Source of the DNA: Pseudomonadota bacterium
Lineage (GTDB): Bacteria > Pseudomonadota > Alphaproteobacteria > Rhizobiales > Hyphomicrobiaceae
Assembly (NCBI GenBank): GCA_023430845.1
Contig: JAEYYJ010000149.1
Location: forward strand, 1-5,141
Reading direction: 5' to 3'
DNA length: 5,141 nt
Part shown: positions 1-5,141 of the stretch, one piece after another
Numbering within the stretch: position 1 is the stretch's first letter
Layout of the letters: every line of letters starts with the position of its first letter
Notes under the pieces: model-generated
What the model was told of the DNA's origin: nothing
The model's database searches: none
The model's input: the letters and a program-made list of their open reading frames with translations, nothing else
Translations under genes and position numbers: made by a program

Positions 1-1053
1 GCCGCAAAGCCCAAGGCAAAGCCAAAGCCGAAGGCCGGCAAGAAAGTCGTGAAGAAGAAAGCAAAGGCCGCGAAGAATGGCCCCGCGCCGACACCTGCAA
101 AGGTGCTGTTCGGCGCCGCCAAGGCACCGGCGCCTCTCGCCGCGCGTGCGATCGGCTTTTACGCGAAAGGATGTCTCGCTGGCGCCAAGGCCATCGCAGT
201 CGATGGGCCGGCCTGGCAGGTCATGCGGCTGTCACGCAACAGGATGTGGGGCCACCCCTCGCTGATCTCGCTCGTCGAGCGCCTCGCGAAAGACGGCAAG
301 GCGAACGATGGCTGGAATGGCCTGCTCGTCGGCGACATCTCGCAACCACGCGGCGGGCCCATGCTGACGGGGCATGCCAGCCACCAGATCGGCCTCGACG
401 CCGACATCTGGCTGACGCCGATGCCGGACAAGAAGCTCAGCAACCGTGAGCGCGAGGATCTCTCGGCTACATCGATGCTCGCAGCGGATCGCGTGAGCAT
501 AAACACCGAGGTGTGGACGCCCGCTCACGGACGCATCATCACACGCGCGGCTTCCTATCCGCAGGTCGAGCGCGTGCTCGTCCATCCGGCCATCAAGAAG
601 GCCATCTGTGAGGACAAGTCGCTGCCGCGCACGCACCTCAACAAGATCCGCCCCTACTGGGGACATCACTATCACATGCACATCCGCATGGCCTGCCCGA
701 AGGACAGCCCGACGTGCACCCCGCAATTTGTCGTCGGGGACGATGACGGCTGCGGCAAGGAAGTCGACGACTGGATCGAGCGGATGAAGCGCATCTATGC
801 GCCGCGGCCGCCGCGCCCTGAGCCACCGGTCGCACTACCGAAGCCTAAACCCAAGCCGAAGCCGCCGGAGATCACGCTCGCCGACCTGCCCGCGGAATGC
901 AAAATGGTGATCGGCGATACCTCGCCGCCCGGACCGTCACCCGTTTCCGACGTGACCAAGCCGGACGCACCAAAGAGTGCCGCAACCAAGCCTGATGATG
1001 ACGCCGAGAACGCTGAGCCGGCAACGCCGACCGTAGCGGGCAAGAAGAAGTAG
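1..1053 (+). CDS. mepA: Penicillin-insensitive murein endopeptidase (MepA, peptidase M74), 5' end outside window
   Basis: Zinc peptidase predicted to act in the periplasm, cleaving D-Ala-mesoDAP cross-links of peptidoglycan independently of beta-lactams. The catalytic domain spans roughly nt 110-790. The HxxxxxxD zinc pair lies in GHASHQIGLDADIWL (His at 382-384, Asp at 403-405). The second motif WGHHYHMHIRM has His at 664, 673 and 679, matching E. coli MepA H206, H209 and H211. Six cysteines (GC-L, IC-E, AC-P, TC-T, GC-G, EC-K) fit the three disulfides known in MepA and support export. Frame 1 is open from base 1, and the codons before the GTG at 49 encode a Lys/Pro/Ala-rich stretch continuous with what follows. 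I therefore treat the gene as partial, with its start and signal peptide upstream of the window. A second basic Lys-Pro repeat (838-867) and a disordered acidic/basic tail follow the domain. The gene is convergent with the acyl-CoA dehydrogenase gene. Family assignment is firm; the role of the tails is unknown. Confidence 0.93.
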   Translation, partial: AAKPKAKPKPKAGKKVVKKKAKAAKNGPAPTPAKVLFGAAKAPAPLAARAIGFYAKGCLAGAKAIAVDGPAWQVMRLSRNRMWGHPSLISLVERLAKDGKANDGWNGLLVGDISQPRGGPMLTGHASHQIGLDADIWLTPMPDKKLSNREREDLSATSMLAADRVSINTEVWTPAHGRIITRAASYPQVERVLVHPAIKKAICEDKSLPRTHLNKIRPYWGHHYHMHIRMACPKDSPTCTPQFVVGDDDGCGKEVDDWIERMKRIYAPRPPRPEPPVALPKPKPKPKPPEITLADLPAECKMVIGDTSPPGPSPVSDVTKPDAPKSAATKPDDDAENAEPATPTVAGKKK

Positions 1054-1067
1054 AGTGTAGGGAGAGC

Positions 1068-1093
1068 GGCGCGCGATATTGCCATCGCGCGCC
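1068..1093. terminator. GC-rich hairpin between convergent genes
   Basis: A perfect 10-bp inverted repeat: GGCGCGCGAT (1068-1077) pairs with ATCGCGCGCC (1084-1093) around a 6-nt loop. It sits 14 bp after the mepA stop and 10 bp past the end of the convergent dehydrogenase gene. Only a short TTCT follows on the plus strand and no U-tract is evident on the minus strand. It may be a bidirectional terminator or a 3'-end stabilising hairpin rather than a canonical intrinsic terminator. Confidence 0.65.
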
Positions 1094-1103
1094 TTCTCGA
1101 GAT

Positions 1104-2285
1104 CTAATGCGCCTTGGGGCGATCGCCCTTCACGATGCGCCGCCCGAGCGAATGGCGGTGCACTTCCGAGGGGCCGTCGTAAATGCGGAAAGCGCGCACA
1201 TCGCGGAAAATGCGCTCGACGACCGTGTCCGACGTGACGCCCATGCCGCCGAGGATCTGCAGCGAGCGGTCAACGACGCGGAAGATCGCTTCCGAGCAGA
1301 TGACCTTGGCCATGGAACTCGCCGTCGACGCCTTGTCGCCCTGATCGAGCAGCCACGCCGTGTGCCAGATGGCGAGGCGTGAGGTGTGAATGTCGAGCGC
1401 ATTGTCGGCGAGCATGAACGACACACCCTGATGATCGCCAAGCGGCTTGCCAAAGGACGTGCGCGAACGGGCATACTCTGTCGCGATGTCATGGGCGCGG
1501 ATTGCCGAACCGAGCCAGCGCATACAGTGCGTGAGACGCGCGGGGGCTAGGCGCACCTGCGCATACTTGAACCCCTGCCCGACTTCGCCGATGACGTCGT
1601 CGCCGGTGACGCGCAGGTTCTCGATGTCAATGACGGCGTGGCCACCCATGAAGCTCGAATCCATGGTGCCGAGCACACGGCTGATCTTGAAAGCCGGGTT
1701 CGGCAGCTCGGTGAAGAACATGGTGCAATCACCAGGGCCATCGCCCGTGCGCGCCATGATGATGGCGAAGGCCGCACCCTCGGCGCCCGTGATCAGCCAT
1801 TTGCGGCCATTGATGACATAGCCATTGCCATCCGGCACCGCCCGCGTCTTGAGCAGCAGCGGATCGGAGCCGGCGCCGCCATCGGGCTCGGTCATGGCGA
1901 AGCAGGAGCGCACCTCGCCGGTCGCCAATCGCGAGAGATACTTTTTGCGCTGTGCCGGCGTCGCGATGACGTCGAGCATATGGATATTGCCCTCGTCGGG
2001 AGCATGGAAATGCAGCGCGATCGGTCCGAGGATGGAGTAGCCCGCCGCCTCGAAGATCACCGCCTGCTCGAAGTGCGAGAATCCCTTGCCACCGAACTCT
2101 TCCGGGCTGTTGACGCCGAGCAGGCCTGCCTCCTTTGCGGCGCTGTTGAGGTCGCGGCGCAGATCCTCCGGGATGCCGTGATGGCCCCAGCGCGGATCCT
2201 TCTCGAAGGGAATGATCTTCTCGCGCACGAAGGTCGACACGCGGTCGCGCAGTTCCTCGAGCGGCTTTGGGATAGTGAAATCCAT
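1104..2285 (-). CDS. Acyl-CoA dehydrogenase-fold protein, ACAD10/11- or LvaC-like
   Basis: 393-aa cytosolic flavoprotein of usual ACAD length. Helical N-terminal domain about 1-125, beta domain about 126-235, C-terminal helical domain about 240-385. ACAD signature 1 is at 130-142 (AMTEPDGGAGSDP) and signature 2 at 343-362 (Q-I-L-G-G-M-G-V to R-D). Where typical fatty-acid ACADs carry the catalytic Glu as IYEGT, this protein has IYDGPSEVH (368-376). That DGPxEVH form and the LAPARLTHCMRWLG stretch (246-259) resemble ACAD10/11-type proteins. The ATG at 2285 is preceded by a strong Shine-Dalgarno (GAGGAAGGA, 5-nt gap); the stop is TAG. The gene lies 30 bp downstream of a kinase gene on the same strand, so they are probably co-transcribed. 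Inferred role: acting on phosphorylated 4-hydroxyacyl-CoA made by the kinase, eliminating phosphate, instead of or besides ordinary alpha,beta-dehydrogenation. A plain acyl-CoA dehydrogenase with an unknown substrate is the alternative. Confidence 0.92.
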   Translation of the reverse strand: MDFTIPKPLEELRDRVSTFVREKIIPFEKDPRWGHHGIPEDLRRDLNSAAKEAGLLGVNSPEEFGGKGFSHFEQAVIFEAAGYSILGPIALHFHAPDEGNIHMLDVIATPAQRKKYLSRLATGEVRSCFAMTEPDGGAGSDPLLLKTRAVPDGNGYVINGRKWLITGAEGAAFAIIMARTGDGPGDCTMFFTELPNPAFKISRVLGTMDSSFMGGHAVIDIENLRVTGDDVIGEVGQGFKYAQVRLAPARLTHCMRWLGSAIRAHDIATEYARSRTSFGKPLGDHQGVSFMLADNALDIHTSRLAIWHTAWLLDQGDKASTASSMAKVICSEAIFRVVDRSLQILGGMGVTSDTVVERIFRDVRAFRIYDGPSEVHRHSLGRRIVKGDRPKAH

Positions 2286-2315
2286 GGTCTTCCTTCCTCG
2301 GTAGTCGGATCTTGA

Positions 2316-3413
2316 TCAGTCCGCGCGCCCGTGCGCGACGTCCGTTGCATAGGCGAGCAGCTCGGTCGCAACCCGGTCCAGCTCGGCATAGTCGGCGCCC
2401 TTGGCGGCGCCGCGTTGATAGAGCGCAAAGAGCTGGAGCAGGACGACCGCCAACTTGAGCATGGCGAGCACGCGCAGCACCGGCCAATCGGAAACATCGA
2501 CGTCCATCTCGCGCGCGTAGGCCTCGATCACCTCGCGGCGCGTGGCGAAGCCCGCTGCGGCGGTCGGCATCTGGCGAAGGGCGTGCATGCAGGGCGGGTC
2601 GCCGGGCTGAACCCAGTAGCTGAGCGTGGTTGCGAGATCGAAGAGCGGGTCGCCACGCGTGCCCATATCCCAGTCGACGATGGCGACAGGCGCCAGCGTT
2701 TCGGGATGGACGATCATGTTGTCGAGCTTGAAGTCCGAATGCAGCAGCACCGGCGCCCGCGTCTGGACGGGCTGTCGCTCGAGCCAGCTCGTGACTTCGC
2801 CGAGGAGACGCGCGGTTTCAGGCGCCACATCGAGGCGCTGGCCGCGTCCGACCCAGCCCTTGAGCGTGCGTGCGATGAAGCCCTCGGGCTTGCCGAATGT
2901 GTCGAGACCGATTGCCCCGCAGTCCACGCGGTGCACCGAGATGAGCGTCGCGACCAGCATGTCACTCGTGGCGCGGGCCACATTTGGATCACCATCGAAG
3001 CGCGAACGGTCGTCGCCCTTGATGACGAGACCGGGGCGGTAATCGATGAGCTGGAAAGGCACGCCGATGACGCTTCTGTCCTCGCAGAGGTGCAAGCTCT
3101 CAGGCGCCAGCGGATGGACGTGCCACAGCCGCGAGAGAATGCGATGCTCGCGCGACATATCATGCGCACCGGGCGGCAGATCGCCGCCGGGAGGCCGTCG
3201 CAGCACCAAACGGCGCCCCCCCGCCGTCAGACGATAGTTGATGTTGGCGAGGCCCGTGCCGAACTGGCGCAACGGCTCGGAGGTGTCGAGGGGCAGCCCG
3301 ATGCCGGCCAGATAGGCCGCCAGACGCGCCTCGTCGAGAGCCACGCTTTCCGCGGCAGGGCGGAACACATGCGCGTCGGCTGCGTTTCTCGGAGTGGTGC
3401 GTTTACTGGCCAT
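2316..3413 (-). CDS. APH-family (PF01636) kinase, LvaA/ACAD11-kinase-like
   Basis: 365-aa cytosolic protein of the aminoglycoside phosphotransferase/choline kinase fold. N-lobe: glycine-rich loop FGTGLANINYRL (51-62), LVLRRPPGG (69-77, the form usual in acyl-CoA-linked members), and a helix with Glu89. C-lobe: catalytic loop HSDFKLDN (225-232; Asp227 the likely base, Asn232 a metal ligand) and the DFG-equivalent IVDWDMGTRGDPLFDL (245-260; Asp247). The closest match I recognise is the kinase half of ACAD10/11 and bacterial LvaA, not drug-resistance enzymes. I chose ATG 3413. The frame stays open to 3680, but that stretch overlaps the divergent stress gene and lacks family character. A GGAAG lies 12 nt upstream of the start, a rather long spacing. 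The dehydrogenase gene follows after 30 bp. Inferred role: ATP-dependent phosphorylation of a hydroxyacyl-CoA, which the partner then processes. The substrate is unknown, and an orphan small-molecule kinase cannot be excluded. Confidence 0.9.
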   Translation of the reverse strand: MASKRTTPRNAADAHVFRPAAESVALDEARLAAYLAGIGLPLDTSEPLRQFGTGLANINYRLTAGGRRLVLRRPPGGDLPPGAHDMSREHRILSRLWHVHPLAPESLHLCEDRSVIGVPFQLIDYRPGLVIKGDDRSRFDGDPNVARATSDMLVATLISVHRVDCGAIGLDTFGKPEGFIARTLKGWVGRGQRLDVAPETARLLGEVTSWLERQPVQTRAPVLLHSDFKLDNMIVHPETLAPVAIVDWDMGTRGDPLFDLATTLSYWVQPGDPPCMHALRQMPTAAAGFATRREVIEAYAREMDVDVSDWPVLRVLAMLKLAVVLLQLFALYQRGAAKGADYAELDRVATELLAYATDVAHGRAD

Positions 3414-3500
3414 GAGATCGATTGGCTTCCGGTTCGGATTTTCCGGCCACACTAGCGACTTACATCCCGCACGCCAAATGCGCCGTCCGCATTGCCGGGC

Positions 3501-3514
3501 TTGATCGGTCGCAA
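3501..3514 (+). promoter_or_regulatory. FixK/FNR-type binding site
   Basis: TTGATCGGTCGCAA fits the rhizobial FixK2 box TTG(A/C)-N6-(T/G)CAA; because that consensus is symmetric, it also fits on the minus strand. Its centre lies 117 bp before the stress-gene ATG and 94 bp before the kinase ATG. Low-oxygen activation of the stress gene is the simplest reading, as Usp genes are frequent FNR/FixK targets. A 6-bp inverted repeat (GGTCGC 3507-3512, GCGACC 3520-3525) overlaps it. A 14-bp degenerate motif can occur by chance. Confidence 0.4.
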
Positions 3515-3613
3515 GGCGCGCGACCTGAGCCAGCCTCAAGCTCATATGTGCACCAGACGCTGTGCCTCGGCCGCTCGGTCCGCATGGAAAAATTTGGCCG
3601 GACGTGGAAACTC

Positions 3614-3618
3614 GGAGG
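3614..3618 (+). promoter_or_regulatory. Shine-Dalgarno fixing the stress-gene start
   Basis: GGAGG with a 6-nt gap to ATG 3625. It decides between this ATG, which begins the canonical YKHILLPVDGS strand of UspA, and an in-frame ATG at 3562 that would add 21 residues not expected in the family. Confidence 0.8.
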
Positions 3619-3624
3619 TTCCCC

Positions 3625-4065
3625 ATGTACAAGCATATTCTGCTCCCCGTCGATGGTTCCGATTTCGGGATGGGCTCCATCCCTTATGCCGTGAATCTTG
3701 CAAAGGCAGTGGGAGCACGGCTGACCGCACTGAACGTCTCGATTCCCTATGCGGCGATCGTCTCGGGGGCCCTCTCGGCGCGCTTTCCGGAGGAGGACTA
3801 TCTCAAGGGCACGCATGACATGGCGGCACAGAACCTCAAGAAGGTCGAGACGATCGCCACTGCCGCAGGCGTGCGGTACAAGGGGTTCCACGCCTTCCAC
3901 CTGCATCCCTGGGAGTCGATCATCGAGACGGCCAAGGAGCAGGGTTGCGACCTGATCGTCATGGCCTCTCACGGCCGGCGTGGCCTTGCCGGGCTTCTGC
4001 TCGGGAGCGAGACCAAGAAAGTGCTCACCCACACCACCATTCCCGTACTGGTCTGGCGCGGATAG
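3625..4065 (+). CDS. Universal stress protein, UspA family
   Basis: 146-aa single-domain protein of standard Usp length, predicted cytosolic. It starts with the typical first beta strand YKHILLPVDGSDFG (2-15), whose Asp binds adenine nucleotide in ATP-binding Usps. It ends with ASHGRRGLAGLLLGSETKKV and a final strand IPVLVWRG. The nucleotide-binding motif G-x2-G-x9-G-S is present, with Ala in place of the first Gly; that substitution is common in proteobacterial Usps, so ATP binding is likely. Usps are induced by starvation, redox or oxygen stress and often act through partner proteins; no partner is identifiable here. The gene appears monocistronic: it diverges from the kinase gene, has its own Shine-Dalgarno and a FixK/FNR-like box upstream, and is followed directly by a hairpin. 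It marks the last high-GC native gene before the low-GC segment. Confidence 0.93.
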   Translation: MYKHILLPVDGSDFGMGSIPYAVNLAKAVGARLTALNVSIPYAAIVSGALSARFPEEDYLKGTHDMAAQNLKKVETIATAAGVRYKGFHAFHLHPWESIIETAKEQGCDLIVMASHGRRGLAGLLLGSETKKVLTHTTIPVLVWRG

Positions 4066-4109
4066 CGAAGCTGAGCGAGGCACCTCTCCCAGGACTAGAC
4101 TCGGCTTCG
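4066..4109 (+). terminator. Hairpin directly after the stress-gene stop
   Basis: CGAAGCTGAG (4066-4075) pairs with CTCGGCTTCG (4100-4109) over 10 bp including one G-U wobble. The loop is 24 nt and the left arm begins at the first base after the TAG. There is no U-tract, so it may act as an mRNA 3' stabiliser or a weak terminator. Confidence 0.35.
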
Positions 4110-4141
4110 TACAGCATGTCGGCAAATGCCAGCATCAGAGG

Positions 4142-4157
4142 CGCGAACGTGTTCGCG
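4142..4157. terminator. Short perfect hairpin between convergent genes
   Basis: CGCGAAC (4142-4148) and GTTCGCG (4151-4157) form a near-perfect palindrome; as RNA this folds as a 6-bp stem with a CGUG tetraloop. It lies between the stress gene (+) and the acyltransferase remnant (-), 18 bp past the latter's stop. A dyad protein-binding site is equally possible because no U-tract follows on either strand. Confidence 0.35.
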
Positions 4158-4174
4158 TAGACGAAAGAGGGCTG

Positions 4175-5017
4175 CTATCGAAGAGTTGACTGACCGGAAG
4201 CGCCCATTCCCTCAGCGTAGCCAATCCGCTTGGCGGCTGCCTGAGATGGCTTCTCTACAAACATATAGAGGAGATATGCTGCAAACAGTGATGCTGCAAA
4301 CGATAGTGCGATTGCGAGTATCTCAACCGCCTGAGTAATGCCGAGCCGAGCGGTAATGTTGATCACCTTTGCGCTAATGGGTACGTGGAGCAGGTAAAGG
4401 GAATAGGAGAGCGTTCCGAGCCACGCTACCACCGCAATATGTGGAAAGCGGATGTAGGCAAGGGCCAAAGCGGTCGCAACTGTCGCCACGGCCGTAGTCG
4501 CGCCGGCAGCGCCTCCGGAAAAATAAAGCATATATGCCGCAAGAGCCGAGATTCCCGACCAGTACGCTAAAGCTGATATAAGTCTCTGCACCAATAGGAA
4601 TGTCAGAATTCCTGCCGAGAAAATCGGAAGATAGTAAGCGATGAACCACCCACCCACTGACGGCAACAAAATCGGCATCGACGCAAGGGTCGACACAGCT
4701 GCAATCCGCGTTACTTGATTTCCAGCGACCAGAACTGGAAAGATAAGGCCAACGAGCACATAGTATTGAAACTCAATTGCTAGCGTCCAATATACCGGAT
4801 TGAGCCACCGCTTATCGAGGTACGCGTTTAGATACCCAACGTGAGTTGCCACATCCAACGGATTGTACTCTGGGGCCTGTCCTTTGAACCACGGTGTCGC
4901 CGAAGCCGCGACCCCAACGCCAATCACAACCGCGATGGATACCAAGTACGGCGGTTCGAGGCGCAATAGTCGGCGCGCCATAAACCGATGCCAAATTGCA
5001 AGATTGTAGTTGGCCCG
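4175..5017 (-). pseudogene. Acyltransferase-3 (OafA/YrhL-type) membrane protein, 5'-truncated by IS
   Basis: Remnant of an integral membrane O-acyltransferase (PF01757), the type that acetylates or acylates cell-surface glycans. Numbering from Met at 4981, 268 residues remain. The basic RRLLRLEPPY (3-12) normally follows the second membrane segment. Then come about eight hydrophobic segments (near 13-31, 65-86, 91-109, 112-132, 137-155, 158-176, 177-193, 209-241), the YWTLAIEFQYY motif (64-74), LSYSLYLLH (181-189) and the family-type end FVEKPS (241-246). The first roughly 80-100 residues, including the conserved Arg/His region of the first helix, are missing. Met4981 has no Shine-Dalgarno, and the frame stays open upstream through codons reading LAIWHRF into the IS end, so that Met is internal. 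The 5' boundary is approximate (about 5010-5017). GC is near 50%, well below the neighbours, which suggests transfer. Without its N-terminus it is probably inactive. Confidence 0.8.
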
Positions 5018-5141
5018 TGACCTGAGACCCGCGTTTTCTTCCAGATTTGGGTAGAGTCCGTGAACCTCCAGCGAGGAGACGGACGATGCGTAAGAGTAGG
5101 TTTACGGAAGAGCAGATCATCGGCATCCTGCGGGAGCAGGA
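5018..5141 (+). mobile_element. Left end of an IS3-family insertion sequence (partial)
   Basis: The element begins near TGACCTGAGACC (5018 onward), a TG-starting end as usual for IS3-family elements. A short leader with GTAGAGTCCGT follows, then the transposase orfA. A start at TGGCCCG (5011) is also possible, since the right end and the target duplication lie outside the window. It adjoins the broken 5' side of the acyltransferase gene, so insertion there is the likely cause of the truncation. Confidence 0.75.
5086..5141 (+). CDS. IS3-family transposase OrfA, N-terminus only
   Basis: ATG at 5086 follows a good Shine-Dalgarno (GAGGAG 5073-5078, 7-nt gap). The 18 complete codons read MRKSRFTEEQIIGILREQ, the hallmark start of the helix-turn-helix OrfA of IS3-family elements (IS407-like group). 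OrfA binds the inverted repeats; in this family the active transposase is usually an OrfAB product made by programmed -1 frameshifting, but that site is beyond the right edge. The gene runs out of the window, so its integrity cannot be judged. Confidence 0.85.
   Translation, partial: MRKSRFTEEQIIGILREQ

Larger units (their letters stand above)
3414..3624. promoter_or_regulatory. Divergent promoter region between kinase and stress genes
   Basis: This 211-bp spacer separates two divergent starts, so it should contain both promoters. I see no convincing gene in it. For the minus strand, a weak pair is TTGGCG (complement of 3473-3478) and TAGTGT 17 nt further on; the -10 matches consensus at only three positions. 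For the plus strand, TCATAT (3542-3547) could serve as a -10 downstream of the FixK/FNR-like box at 3501-3514. Individual promoter elements are tentative. Confidence 0.5.

Noticed and set aside
838..867. Simple-sequence repeat encoding Lys-Pro in mepA
   Set aside because: Codons alternate freely (aag/aaa, ccg/cct/ccc), so it is a protein-level low-complexity tract rather than a DNA microsatellite.
49..1053. GTG at 49 as the true mepA start
   Set aside because: The same low-complexity Lys/Pro/Ala coding continues in frame to base 1, no Shine-Dalgarno precedes it, and a signal peptide is expected but absent after it.
1638..2315. 225-codon open frame on the plus strand
   Set aside because: Antisense shadow of the dehydrogenase gene in high-GC DNA; no family features.
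2331..3455. 374-codon open frame on the plus strand
   Set aside because: Antisense shadow of the kinase gene. The protein is rich in His/Arg/Glu/Asp with no recognisable domain, whereas the minus-strand frame has clear APH motifs.
2316..3680. 454-residue version of the kinase starting at 3680
   Set aside because: The extra 89 residues overlap the divergent stress gene and its promoter region and lack family character; the ATG at 3413 gives a normal-length kinase with a Shine-Dalgarno-like GGAAG.
3584..3694. Short open frame from ATG 3584 overlapping the stress-gene start
   Set aside because: Out of frame with the UspA coding region, no Shine-Dalgarno, and no conserved features.
3460..4125. 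221-codon open frame on the minus strand
   Set aside because: Antisense to the well-supported stress gene; residue composition typical of a shadow frame.
4175..4981. Acyltransferase as an intact 268-aa gene starting at 4981
   Set aside because: No Shine-Dalgarno, start lies inside a conserved motif, first membrane helices are missing, and an IS end lies just upstream.

Overview
The window reads as chromosomal DNA of a high-GC alphaproteobacterium, most likely Hyphomicrobiales (Bradyrhizobium/Rhodopseudomonas-like). This rests on protein style, coding GC of about 65-70% in the left two thirds, and a FixK/FNR-type box in front of a universal stress gene. The species cannot be fixed from the sequence alone.

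Layout. (1) Positions 1-1053 (+) hold the 3' part of a mepA-type murein endopeptidase gene whose reading frame runs off the left edge; the catalytic domain is complete and flanked by Lys/Pro/Ala-rich tails. (2) A perfect 10-bp GC-rich hairpin at 1068-1093 separates it from a convergent minus-strand pair. (3) That pair is an aminoglycoside-phosphotransferase-fold kinase (3413-2316) followed 30 bp later by an acyl-CoA dehydrogenase-like protein (2285-1104). (4) A divergent intergenic region (3414-3624) carries a FixK/FNR-like box and leads into a UspA-type stress gene (3625-4065). (5) After two hairpins (4066-4157) the composition falls to about 50% GC. Here a minus-strand acyltransferase-3 membrane protein gene (4175 to about 5017) lacks its 5' part and abuts the left end of an IS3-family insertion sequence, whose orfA starts at 5086 and leaves the window on the right.

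The most interesting unit is the kinase/dehydrogenase pair. Its order and sequence style match the two catalytic halves of eukaryotic ACAD10/ACAD11 and the LvaA/LvaC pair of Pseudomonas levulinate catabolism. In those systems a 4-hydroxyacyl-CoA is phosphorylated on the hydroxyl and the phosphate is then eliminated in an ACAD-fold active site. No LvaB-like small subunit is present in or between these genes. The right end looks like a horizontally acquired, IS-damaged surface-polysaccharide gene. No RNA genes, CRISPR arrays or origins were seen, and no gene-free stretch exceeds 300 bases.
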